Origin: Lucifuga dentata
Lineage: Eukaryota; Chordata; Actinopteri; Ophidiiformes; Bythitidae
Assembly (NCBI GenBank): GCA_014773175.1
Contig: VXCM01001351.1
Location: 1 to 64,000, forward strand
Direction of reading: 5' to 3'
DNA length: 64,000 nt
Made by a program: the position numbers and the translations under genes. The first letter of the stretch is position 1. Each line of letters starts with the position of its first letter. This document shows, piece after piece, positions 1 to 11,252 of the stretch. The notes under the pieces were generated by a model. That model ran no database searches, was not told where the DNA came from, and worked only from the letters and a program-made list of their open reading frames with translations.

Positions 1-445
1 GCATTTATTCGGGCTTGGGACCGGCACAAGGTGGACACTGGCTTGTGCCCTCTTGAGGCTGCATTAGCCTTATGAAGTCATGGTCGTTTAAATTTTTTGA
101 TAAACGCAGGTCTCCTTTTGGGACTATATTCCCGGTGGAGACATACATTCGCTCTGCGCTTTTTATTGCACTTTAAATTATGCAACTTCTAAAAAAAAAC
201 CTGAATGCACATCTTGTTCATGATGATGGATTACCTATCCCAAGAACGTTTTAAGTATTAACAAGTTGATTTTAATAGCATAGCAGAATGAACTGAAACC
301 AATGGCAGTCTGGAAGGTAGGAAACATTGTTTTTAATTCAGCGTTCCAGTAGCATGCTTTTGGAAATGACTGTCAGTAATGTTATGTGTATGAAAACTGA
401 CTATATTAGGCTCAAACATGCAAAACGGCAGGTATGGTCCTTTAA
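1..445 (-). repeat. Foldback repeat family, copy 1 (left end cut off by window)
   Basis: This is the right-hand part of a dispersed repeat of about 580 bp found repeatedly in this window. It ends in the terminal sequence GTATGGTCCTTTAA at 432-445, the reverse complement of the left end of other copies. Its interior (the block around 85-180 with a run reading as a fragment of a tgcactttaaat-type tract) matches the copies at 10.2, 22.1 and 39.8 kb in the same orientation. No coding capacity is seen. Strand is arbitrary because the element is nearly palindromic at its ends. Confidence 0.85.
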
Positions 446-2216
446 ATAAATAATATCAAAATGTTGTGTTATCGAGCTAAAACTCTTTCTGAAAGTAAAG
501 TCTACAATACAGCCATTCAGTGCAGTAAAAAGTACAGTATTTCCATTTAAAATGTGGTACAGCAGAAGTATAAAATCTGCAAAAATGTAAATACGCAAGT
601 AAAGTACATCGAAATTGTACTTGAGTAAATATACTTAGTCACTTCCACCTGCAAATTAAATTCCTTGTTATTGAAGGCATGAAGGTTCTCAGTAAAATCT
701 CACTGAGTTATTTGGTGTTCATAACTCCCATCAATTTTTCATTTCATCTCTTTAAGAGACATTATTAAGATATTACAATGCATAATTGAACATCATCTTG
801 ACAAACAAAGCTCTCATCTGCACTTTGTCGTCTTCTTGTTTCCTTCTCACCCGCTGACACGACAGCCGTGCGTTACTTATGCAAAATACATACACGAGTA
901 TTACACGAAGCACTTAAAGCATTTAATAATTACTGAGGCCTGTTGCAAATCACTCTGGCTGAACATGAGAGAGCTTGACATCAATGATCTGTTAATAAGG
1001 TTGCCATGTTTTACAGCGCCAGAAGGACAGTTTAGTCATAAATGGTGCATTATATATTCATGAGACAATCAGACAATCAGCGTTTCATCCATCTGTGTCC
1101 TGTTGTTCCACTTGACTAACATTTTGTATGAAGACACCAATGAGCCGCATTCCCTTCCAGGACAGAATAATTGGCCTACATTATATCCAAACAGGATTTT
1201 TTCACTGGATTTATTTTGACATTCAACTCCCTTTACTGTTTCTTTGTCCAAATACACAATTGCAGCATGATTTGCATCATTTTCATCAGTATTCCCATCT
1301 TTTTTCCAGTCAAATGTCCCCTCGTATTCCTCTTTTAATGTGTCTCTGCAATGGCGGCGCTTCGCTGATGACCTGCGTTGTTTATGTGACACGGCGATGC
1401 CACGCACTTTTAAAAATTTCATCACATCAACATCAAACGGCTGATAAAATGTGAAAATGTACAGAGTCCAGGCGTCTTATGAGGCGCTGCGCTCCCCGAC
1501 TAATGTTTAAAGTCTTCAAATCACACATGAAATATTTACAGCCGGGCATAATTCAAATATTTATAACATACATTAAAAGCCATTAGCTTCAAAAATAAAC
1601 ACTCTGCGGGTTGTTATTTAGGCTGTTAAGACAATTTTTTTTTAGTTTGTATGACATTAGACATGACAGGCATCTGCTAAGTAGAGCCACAAACAAAACA
1701 TGCTTTAGTTTAGTTAACATCAGGGGAGACGTGGATGTTTGAGGACGTCACAGTAGTTCAGGAACAGACAGTAATAAATACGTCCATCTTGTCTCCTTTC
1801 ATCGCTCATGTATGTTTCCAAGGACTTTATTATTAAAGGTGCAGAAGGGCATCGTCAAAACACTGATGTGCTGCTGTTTCCTGCTTCTTAACTGAATTTC
1901 CATTATGGACCTTTTAATCCAGAAGTAGTTGAGAATGTCTTTTTGCTAACAGTGCAACATTTCACTCTGAAGTTTCTGTGTTCATCGCATAAATCATTTA
2001 AATGAAACATCTGACGCAACATTAGTAAACGCGAGAAGAATTTTAACATCGTTATTAGATACATATACATCCAAGGAAAAAAGAATTTTGATTCTAGGAG
2101 TTCAAAAGTTATAGATCAATATATGCCAAAATTTAAAATTTGTTATAGCGCCACCTTCAGGCCGATCGGTTTACATTTTGTCGCCTGAGTAGCGATGAAG
2201 TTTTTTAAGGTATGTG
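446..2216. other. Non-coding, presumed pou6f2 intron
   Basis: I see no exon, RNA gene or intact mobile element here. Short open frames lack splice sites or homology. Because the last pou6f2 exon lies downstream on the + strand and no other pou6f2 exon is visible in the window, this stretch is inferred to be intron of that gene. Confidence 0.5.
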
Positions 2217-2780
2217 TTAAAGGACCATACTATCCATTTTTGTATGTTTGACCCTAATATATTCAATTTTCATACATGTAACGTTACTGACAATCATTTT
2301 CCAAAGCATGCTACTGGAAAGGTGAATTAAAAATGTTTTTCCTACCTTCCAAACCGCCACTGGTTTCAGTTCATTCTGGTACGCTATTAAAATCAACTTG
2401 TTAATACTTAAAACATTCTTGGGATAGGTAATCCATCATCATGAACAAGACGTGTATTCAACTTTTTTCAATAAAAAGCGTGGAGTGAATGTATGTCTCC
2501 ACTGAGGAATATAGTCCCAAAAGAAGACCTGCGTTTATGGAAAAATTTAAACGACCATGACTTCATAAGGCTACATAACTATTAGCAGGCGAAACATCAA
2601 TTTTTAAGGTGGGTGTATCACTTGAATGTTTGATTTTGAAAGATTAAGAGATTTTACAAAATATCAGGAAAACTGAAATATGGTTTTATCCTTTGGGAAA
2701 TAACTGTCAGTAACGTAACACGTATGAAAATTGAATATATTAGGCTCAAACATGCAGAATGGGTGGTATGGTCCTGTAAA
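2217..2780 (+). repeat. Foldback repeat family, copy 2
   Basis: This full-length copy begins with TTAAAGGACCATAC and ends with GGTATGGTCCTGTAAA, so the two ends are inverted repeats of roughly 80 bp. It is in the opposite orientation to copy 1. The interior carries the family hallmark blocks, including the tract that contains TCCCAAAAGAAGACCTGCG and the block ending TTTTGAAAGATTAAG. It has no open reading frame, so it is a non-autonomous element. Confidence 0.9.
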
Positions 2781-3109
2781 GAAGAATTTTCTCCTGGGAC
2801 GATATTCTCTGGTGGACATGTACATTTTCTTCCATGCAGCTTCCTGTTGGATTGGTGAAATTTAGTAACTTCAACAAAAAATTAAGTGTGTGATTCTCTG
2901 TGATGGATAATTTATCTCAAGCATGTTTCAAGTTTCCACAAGTTGGTTTCAATAGCGTGAAAACAATGAAGTCTGGAAGGTAGGAAAAACAAGTTGAAAA
3001 TTTACGGCTTCAGTAGTAGGTTTTAGAAAATGGACAGCAGTAAGCTAACATGTATGCAAGTAGTATTTGCTGGGCTCAAACATGCAAAACCACCAGTATG
3101 GTCCTTTAA
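2781..3109 (-). repeat. Diverged partial copy of the foldback repeat
   Basis: Immediately after copy 2, a more diverged half-element runs to CAGTATGGTCCTTTAA at 3094-3109. Recognisable family pieces are the TCTGGAAGGTAGGAAAAAC block and the GGGCTCAAACATGCAAAA end. Its left half is missing. Adjacency to copy 2 suggests either nested insertion or a composite element. Confidence 0.75.
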
Positions 3110-4988
3110 CATCATGCAGTAGCCATTCATCTTCAGAATTTAGTGTCCCTTATGGAAACATTCACTAAAACTCAAAAATCTTCAGACTTAAACTGTAATT
3201 CAGAGCTAAACATTCAGCAAGTCTGAGCAGAGCTTGTAAGAAATATTTAAAAAGGGAAAAAGAGGCTGGATTTTTAAATAAAAAAAGGTGCATTCAGGCG
3301 GTTTTCCCCTCGTGTTTATGCTCTGACGGGAGTGCAGCTCTCAACTCATTTTAGTATCTTTGGTTCCTGTTGATCCATGAAATGTCCCGTCTCTGGTGAC
3401 TCTTCATATTTACTAATGTATTCCCTGCAGTATGGAGCTCTCCTCCTTCCTCTGTTTAGGAGGACAGGATTATAAATAATCCCGCCCGTCCACCAGGCTT
3501 AATGCACCAGCAGGTGTAGCAGCAGAGGAAGTTCATGTATGCATGCAGGCGCCATCCTCCTCCTCACTGTTTGTTTGTAGCATTAGAAATGTCTTTTGTG
3601 CGCTGTTTGCTCCACAGAGAGCGAAGCTTCCTCATTCGTCTTTCCATCAACCCCGTCCGTCCATTCTGAGTCCAGCTTTCTTTACTAAAAGCATCCACAC
3701 ACACCAAACACACATCTTTAGCCTCAGCTTATTGAATTATTCATTCAGAGGAAATCAGGTCATAATGTAGATACACTTGTCTTATAAAGTCTGCTGAAAT
3801 GTGGTTTTTCTCTCACTGGATGAATGTAAAGTGACAAAGCATCATTGACGTGGCCCAAAGGGTCTAAGACCAGAGCCGCAAGCAGGATTTTTACGATACT
3901 GAGCTCATGATATTTGGCCTCCCAAAGTCCCCTGGCCTCCCACAGGCCAGAGATTATTTTATTTAAATATTTAGCAATTTTTCCTTCACTTTTTATAAAT
4001 TTAACCGTTTAAAAATCATTAAAAGCTGAAAAATTCAAAATGTCATTGGTAAAATCCTGAATTCTTTCTCATTTTTTTGGCCTAAAATTATGCACAAATA
4101 TTTTAATCAAACATCACAAAGTATAAAAATCAATCTTCACCCCAGTTCACTAAAATTCCTAAATTCCTAGAAAAAAAATCCTGAGGATCAATCAATCAAT
4201 CAATTTATTTAAAGTGCAAAATCACCATGCATCATGGTCCCAATATGATATAGGATATGACCTCAGTGTCCTTAGTGAAGGCTGTACGTTAAAACTTCAT
4301 CATCATCTCCATTAAATCCAGTTCAAACACCAAATATCTGATAATATCACACATAACAACAAAAACATTAAGCAGCCATTTTTTCTTTATTTCTCTTTTC
4401 TTTCTAAAATGCTGAATATACCCTGAAGTCCAAATTATGTCACACAGCTACAAGCTAGCAAGAACATTAAATATTAGTAAATGTATTCATATTGAATACA
4501 AAAAGAGAGGTTGTTAGAGGAAAGAAAGTTTGAAAAATGTATTAAATGTGCATTTTGATCAATAATTCAAGCTTCTTTTGTGAATAAATAATGGTGCTGA
4601 TTTAACTGCCTGTATTAGCTGATTTTTTATTTTTTTTTAATCACCTGAAGGAAAGATATGGGAGTATTTCTTGTTTTGTTTTTACATGCTGATGAATGCA
4701 TTATTTAATACATTAGTTAGGTGTTTGGTATGTTTTTTTGGTTCAATTGGACTTAATTTCTAGCCACTGGCAGCATCTCCTTGCTCCACTATTGCCAATT
4801 TGGGACAGAGTCACCATCCAGATTTAACTTGCTGCTGGTAACGTCGGCTCCAGCGTTTAGCTGTGGTGTTTGCGTTTGGCTCGGATGTGTACCTGGATGA
4901 TAGTCTCAATCCCTGTGGCATTCTGGTTGAGGAGAACAAAGCTTCTCCCTTCACCTAAGTAAGATTCTTTTTTCTCAATTCTCCCCAG
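3110..4988. other. Non-coding, last pou6f2 intron
   Basis: This is AT-rich sequence with no supportable exon. The intron ends in a strong polypyrimidine tract and CAG at 4981-4988, just before the long form of the terminal pou6f2 exon. A short ATCA run lies near 4190. Confidence 0.5.
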
Positions 4989-5096
4989 ACACACCATCCT
5001 GAGAAGCCACTTTTTCGTACCACAGGAAGCCCAAGAGAACACTATAGGTAGCAGTCTGACAGGAAAACTGAACCCTGGCCTTTTATATCCTGCCAG
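4989..5096 (+). other. pou6f2: Alternatively spliced 36-residue insert of pou6f2
   Basis: The 108 nt between the two acceptors (CCCCAG at 4983-4988 and TGCCAG at 5091-5096) stay open in frame. They encode a peptide starting HTILRSHFF and ending LNPGLLYPA, followed by the RFEKLD of the POU-specific domain. From memory, the human POU6F2 long isoform has an almost identical 36-residue insertion at this place. Retention over the whole fish-human divergence would mean the alternative splice is functional. The insert interrupts the POU-specific domain, so it should alter DNA binding. Confidence 0.88.
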
Positions 5097-5496
5097 GTTT
5101 GAGAAGTTGGACATCACCCCTAAAAGCGCCCAGAAGATTAAGCCCGTTCTGGAGCGCTGGATGGCCGAGGCTGAAGCCCGCCACCGATCCGGCATGCAGA
5201 ACCTGACTGAGTTTATCGGCAGTGAGCCTTCCAAAAAACGCAAGCGGAGGACCTCTTTCACCCCGCAGGCGCTGGAGATCCTCAACAGCCACTTTGAGAA
5301 GAACACGCACCCGTCTGGACAGGAAATGACGGAAATAGCCGAAAAACTGAACTATGACAGGGAGGTGGTCCGCGTCTGGTTCTGCAACAAGAGGCAAGCC
5401 TTGAAAAACACGATAAAGCGTTTGAAACAGCCAGAGCTGGGCGCGGCAGCAACGATGGACCCGCTCACCGACTCTCTAGAGGAGCTCCCGAAATGA
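4989..5496 (+). CDS. pou6f2: POU domain, class 6 transcription factor 2, terminal coding exon
   Basis: This exon encodes the end of the POU-specific domain, the linker, the whole POU homeodomain and a short C-terminal tail ending at the TGA at 5494-5496. The homeodomain runs from the KKRKRRTSFTPQ start through the recognition helix VVRVWFCNKRQ. The tail ends DPLTDSLEELPK, which fits POU6F2 (human ends DSLEENS) and not POU6F1, whose C-terminus is quite different (ends NVFQIP). Two acceptors fit the same frame: 4989 (long form) and 5097 (short form). Both complete an arginine codon begun in the previous exon. Upstream exons lie outside the window. The protein is a sequence-specific nuclear transcription factor, known in mammals from retinal ganglion and amacrine cells. 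Next gene on the same strand is yae1, as in human 7p14. Confidence 0.95.
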
Positions 5497-8400
5497 AGGA
5501 AAAGACGAGGACAAGGTGGACGGACTCGCTGTGGCACGAGAACTGAAACGTGTTCCTTTCCTGTTACCAAGTCACCTGGATGGACAGTCAAAACTTTGTG
5601 TTGTCAGTGTGATTACCACAGTTATGTATATGACCTTGGCGAAACCAAAAACACGAAAAAAGAGATTAATATGTGAGAATTCTGTAAAAACATACGGTGT
5701 GCTGTTTAAAGAGTTTTAAATTCTGGCCTTACAGACCAGATTATTGCCCAAATTTTGGTTCCTGGAGGGATTTAGTAAAGAGATCATACCAAATCAAAAC
5801 ACTATTTACCAAAGTCTGTTGCATCTGAGTACTAAGAATAATTTTGTAATGTAAATGTGCTCTAAATTTTTACATTTGTACTGGCAGATCTAAGCTATAT
5901 GTGTGAGTAAACATTTTATCTTTGTCTGGCTTACTTTTTTCTTCATTGTTTGTATGTAAATATCTAAAAAAAATAATAATAATACTAATACTAATAATTG
6001 CTGTCTTCGGATTGAAATCACACTGATGAAGTTCTCTTTTGGAAAACAAAAAATTTGCTGTTAAACAGTTGCATAATAATGTTGTTTGCCTCCGATTTGT
6101 GTTTCATCTGCAGATATTTTCAGTCACGGTGTAACTTTGTACAACTTTTACAGGTATTTATTAATAATTTAATGAGATTGTTTGAGACGAGGGCGGACTG
6201 TTGTATATGAGGAGACGACTGGGTGTCTGTCACGTCTACTGCAGCTTTGTTTGGAGCTACTGTGTCATTCTGTTGCCAAAGCCTGATAGCCAAAGAACAC
6301 ATTAACTTCAGCTCAAGGACTGAGGAAGATTTCACTTTTCCTTTCTCCACTTTTCTCCACCTTTTCTAAAGCGTTTGACTCGGCGGGTTACATCGACGAA
6401 AAGCAGCCAGATNCTTTTCTCCACCTTTTCTAAAGCGTTTGACTCGGCGGGTTACATCGACGAAAAGCAGCCAGATCACTGTCACGTCTGAATCGTGTGT
6501 TTGTCTGCATGTTTCCAATCACTTGAAGAAGAATCATTGACAAACTCTCCAGTATTATTTGATATGATTAACCCTTTAATCACCCCAAAATTAGCCTGCA
6601 CATACTGTATGTTGCCACTGACCAAACGACTCGGCTCATCTTTGATATTTCATTTGTTTTAATATTTCATCAAATATGCTTTTCTACATATGTGTTTTTC
6701 TTTCCTTTATATTCTGCATTTCTCTCAGCTGTGAAGGTTTATAGATGTTACAGTCAAAAACTTTAATGGAACTGTGCTTTCTTTGTGAGTTTTTACTAAA
6801 TGTGTGTGCTGATAATTTTACATGATTTTACTGTGTGAGACGAGACGAAAAACCCTCCAAACCTTCACTGTTGTCACTATCGTCCAGACGTCCTCACAGG
6901 ACAAAACAGATGAGCAATGAGGAAACGTGTCACGTCAGGTTCATTTGACGTGAGGTTAAATTTGATGTGAATCACGTCTGTTGAGATGTTTCCTTACATG
7001 TCAGACTAGTCTCCATGTTTAGCTGTTATGGTGCATTTAGTGGCAGTCCTGCAAAGCACAACGGTCAGTAAATGCACCATATCATAACAAAGCAGCAGGA
7101 AATCAACCAGAAACTGTTTTATTATTAGTTAAATTGTATTTATTTTAATTTTATTAATTTAATAACTTTTTTATCAGCTAATTTTTTTACCCAATCTCAG
7201 ATGAATTAGTTACCAAAACTACTTTTTTTTTTTTTTTTTTTNTTTTTTTTTTTTTTTTTTATTAATTTGAAAAGCAAACCTGTCTATGTAACTAAATCTG
7301 TATATTTTCATCTACAGCGCCACCTACTTATCACAGATTCCTATTTGTTTTTATCGTACCACCGCTTTTTCACTGTGCATTTTCATTTTGCTTCAAAGAC
7401 AAACTTGCTTTATTTAATGAGGGTTGATCGATAATTTCTGAGCCTGTCCCAGTGAATATTTTGCAGATTAGCTGCATTAATTTGAGCTCAGCGGCTGGCT
7501 TAACTTTTAACATAGAAGTTCCAGAGGTTTCCGAGGGCCTGTGACTTAAACAAGATGGACGAAATTGGCCAACATGCTGGATTTTTGTACTTGTGGCTTT
7601 GAGCTATAGTTCAGCCCCCTCAGACTTTCACTTCTTCCCAAACATGGAAAAGGCTTCAGCTTGAACCTGTTTTGCCTCAAATGATGACCCTATTATCCAC
7701 TATGGAAGATTCTTTAGACAGCAAATAAAACACAAAATCCCTCCAGCGTCATTGGCGTGGGTATGTTGAGTAGGAAGGAGAGCGATCCGTGGCCGAGTCA
7801 GAACTTATCAATCAACCCTCATCGAGTAAAAACCTTTGGTCTTGAAATACTACAAGCTGTATGTGTTCCTCACTGTCCCAACCAGAAGAGAAAGTAGAAA
7901 GTAGAAGGATCTGAGGCGTAACGAAGAAGCTGTAACCAAAACCAAAAAGAGAACAGACGCAGAAAAGAGTTTTGCCTTCGCTCGACTTTCACTGCTGGAC
8001 CAAAGCTCTATAGTTATGCACATTGTACAGAGAAATAACTCATAATGTTGACAATCTTAAAATGTGAAAAAAGAAGAATTAAAGAGTAGAGGTGTAGTTA
8101 GAAAACAGACACGATGAAAGACTTCTGCACTGTTTGCTCATGGATTTTGTGTTGAATGATGTCTCATTCAGGCCTGCAGAGAGGAAACACAATCTGAACC
8201 AATTCGGATAATTCGTTAATCATCTCCAACGCTTTTGGGACTCGCAGACAAACCGGTTTGACGTTTTGTAATTAGCTGAAGAACTCGAAACCAAAGCTGA
8301 AGAGCCTGCAGAGGTTGTTTTTGTTTTTTTATAGACTGAAAACTGTACTTATGATCTATAGAGCAATATCTGTTTGGTCAGTTCAGCAGCACTTTGTGTG

Positions 8401-8508
8401 TTTCTACTAACGCTTCATGTCCGTCACATTGATTTGTACCATTATTAGTAATAAACAATTGTTTAACATGAACATCTGCCTGGTTTCTGTCCATTTAATA
8501 GAGAGATG
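5497..8508. other. pou6f2 3' UTR and intergenic sequence
   Basis: No further coding exon is visible. The first several hundred bases are presumably the pou6f2 3' UTR. Assembly gaps sit at 6413 (about 60 bp repeated on both sides) and 7242 (poly-T). A block near 7312-7328 contains CAGCGCCACCTACTT, a motif also common in fish repeats. Confidence 0.5.
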
Positions 8509-8868
8509 GCAGTGAGAGGATGGATGGATGAGAGAGAGATGGATAAAAAGAGTGGATGGATGATGAGCAAGTATAAATGGATGATCAAGAGAGGATAGAG
8601 GGGATGGATGGATGTATATGTAGATGGATGAATGGATGGATGGTGGAGAGAAAGAGAGGGGCTCTATGGAGAGAGATGGATTGAGAGAGGATTTATGGAT
8701 AGATAAGGGATGGATGGAAAAATTGATGGTAAATGATAGAGCGGTGGTAGGGAGAGGAAGAGAGAATGGTTCTGCAGATGGGATGATGGATGGATGGACA
8801 GAGGATAGACAGCTAGATAAAGAGGTGAGAGATGGTAGAGGATGATACTGTAGATGCAAAGAGGATAG

Positions 8869-8899
<31 letters not shown>

Positions 8900-8956
8900 G
8901 AGAAAGATGAGATATGGTAGAGAGGATAGATGGATGGATGGATGGATGGATGGATG

Positions 8957-9006
<50 letters not shown>

Positions 9007-9057
9007 GAAAGATGAGACATGGTAGAGAGGATAGATGGATGGATGGATGGATGGATG

Positions 9058-9102
<45 letters not shown>

Positions 9103-9150
9103 AGATGAGACATGGTAGAGAGGATAGATGGATGGATGGATGGATGGATG

Positions 9151-9203
<53 letters not shown>

Positions 9204-9301
9204 AGATGAGAGACATGGTAGAGAGTAGAGAGGATAGATAGATGATAGATGGATGGATGGATGGATGATAGATAGATAGATAGATGGATGGATGGATGGA
9301 T

Positions 9302-9336
<35 letters not shown>

Positions 9337-9375
9337 GGATGGATGATGGATGGATGGATGGACGGATGGATGGAT

Positions 9376-9418
<43 letters not shown>

Positions 9419-9422
9419 GGAT

Positions 9423-9493
<71 letters not shown>
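8509..9493. repeat. GATA/GGAT tetranucleotide microsatellite, about 1 kb
   Basis: The + strand is a mosaic of GATG, GGAT and GATA units. From about 8865 onward there are long uninterrupted GATA runs alternating with GGAT runs. A higher-order unit of roughly 115 bp (AAAGATGAGA-CATGGTAGAGAGGATAGATGG type) recurs at about 8900, 9005, 9100 and 9205. Long open frames reading Ser-Ile-Tyr-Leu on the minus strand are products of the repeat and are not genes. Confidence 0.97.
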
Positions 9494-9496
<3 letters not shown>

Positions 9497-10188
9497 GAAA
9501 GAGTGGCATCATCTTTAATATTTAGCAGCCGTGCAGTAATCTGCCCTCTCATTGGTGGATAGCGTAATAAGTGATCTTCCTGTTATGCTGATGTTTATTG
9601 ATTCCGTGGTGTTTGCACGGCGTCGGTGGAGAACCCGTGTCAGCTTTGCTCCTCATCACAGCTTCATGTTCTGCCAAATAACAAGACGAGCGTAAAGAAG
9701 CTGAAATAGAAATATAAATAAAGTTTGGAGAAAGCCTTTTGAAAGTAGGACTCAGAAAGTTTGATAGAGCCTCGCTGTCCGTGATGCCTTTGAAAACGGG
9801 CCGGCTTGCTGCAAAGAAAGTAGGAAATAAATAAATAATAATAATAAAAAGCGCAGACAACATAAATTATTAACATAAGACTGAAAAGTGATGTTGAAGA
9901 TGCTTTTTGGTTTTCCTTTCAGTGTTTTCTCAGAGCGCCCTGACGGCTGAGCTCTTTGATTTGCTTTGTTTTCACCATTAAGGCTGTAATTGTGCAGCTG
10001 CAGCTCCTGACTCACATCTGATTCTCTCAAACTGTTTGAAAGTTTAGATTCTCTCCGTGAAACAGGAAATCCTCAAACTCTCACATGTCACGCTTTCGGC
10101 TTTTAATCAGTCAGGCCTGAATCTGGTGATAAGGATTCGTACCCAAAAGTTTTGTTCCTGTTGTCACCAACTTTTCTCGTAGACTCAA
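9494..10188. other. Intergenic, no gene seen
   Basis: The overlapping minus-strand open frames have no homology I recognise, no splice context and low-complexity stretches. I see nothing functional to report. Confidence 0.5.
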
Positions 10189-10842
10189 TTTAAAGGGCCA
10201 TACCGTCCATTTTGCATGTTTGAGCCTAATATATTCAGTTTTCATACATGTTGTGTTACTGATAACCATTTCCTGAAGGATAAAACCGTATTTCAGCTTT
10301 CCTGATATTTTGCAAAATCTCTTAATCTTTCAAAATCAAATACTCAAGCGATACATCCACCTTAAATATCAATATTTCATCTGCTAATAGTTACTCAGCC
10401 TTGTGAAGTCATGGTCCTTTAAATTTTTCGATAAATACAGGTCTTCTTTTGGGGCTGTATTCCCTGGTGAAGACATACATTCACTCTACGCTTTTTATTG
10501 CACTTAAATGCTAAAATTCTGACACTTATAAAAAGAAAAATCTGAATACACGTCTTGTTTATGTTCCCAAACAATTTCAAGTACCAACAAGTTGATTTTA
10601 ATAGCGTATCAGAATGAACTGAAACCAATGGCAGTCTGGAAGGTTGGGAAAAAAAAAAAAATCTAATTCACCGTTCTTGCAGTATGTTTTGGAAATGATT
10701 GATAGTAACGTTACGTGTATGAAAATTTAATATATTATGCTCAAACATGCAAAATGGCCAGTATGGTCCTTTAACNCGTTACGTGTATGAAAATTTAATA
10801 TATTATGCTCAAACATGCAAAATGGCCAGTATGGTCCTTTAA
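10189..10842 (-). repeat. Foldback repeat family, copy 3
   Basis: This full-length copy starts TTAAAGGGCCATACCG and ends AGTATGGTCCTTTAA at about 10774. An N at 10776 is followed by a second copy of the last 67 bp (10777-10842), an assembly duplication. Orientation is as in copy 1. Confidence 0.9.
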
Positions 10843-10997
10843 CGTCTTAATGATGAATTGATAGTAGAATTAATTCCAGGATTCGGATCTCAACCTGACG
10901 GCTGCTATAGTGTAGAAGAAGAAGATCATAAAAAAAAACTAAAATGCATTTCCTACAAATAAAGTTTAAAAGAGGAATGTAAAAATGTACCTTCAAC

Positions 10998-11221
10998 CAG
11001 ATGGATGGATGGATGGATGGATGGATGGATGGATGGATGGATGGAAAGAAATCATAGACAGGTAGATAGGTAGAGAGATGGGTAGATAGATAGATAGGTA
11101 GGTAGCATGTGGAAGAATGGATGATGGATGGTGAATAGATGGATAGAGAGGATGATGGAGGAGAGAGGGAAGGACACACCCACATCAGAAGCAAGAGAGA
11201 GAGAGAGAAAGACAGAGAGAA

Positions 11222-11252
<31 letters not shown>
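10998..11252. repeat. Microsatellite cluster (GGAT, TAGG, GAGA)
   Basis: About eleven GGAT units at 11000-11044 are followed by TAGATAGG units and then by a GA-rich tract at 11190-11252. This is simple-sequence DNA with no coding potential. Confidence 0.95.

Noticed and set aside
1069..1454. Overlapping 118- and 108-codon frames on opposite strands near 1.1-1.4 kb
   Set aside because: Neither shows homology, and the position is inside the presumed pou6f2 intron without exon borders.
4857..5397. Minus-strand open frames opposite pou6f2
   Set aside because: They are antisense shadows of the homeodomain exon and have no independent homology.
8407..9552. Long minus-strand open frames of Ser-Ile-Tyr-Leu and His-Pro-Ser-Ile repeats (up to 381 codons)
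   Set aside because: They are translations of the GATA/GGAT microsatellite in several frames at once, with no unique domain.
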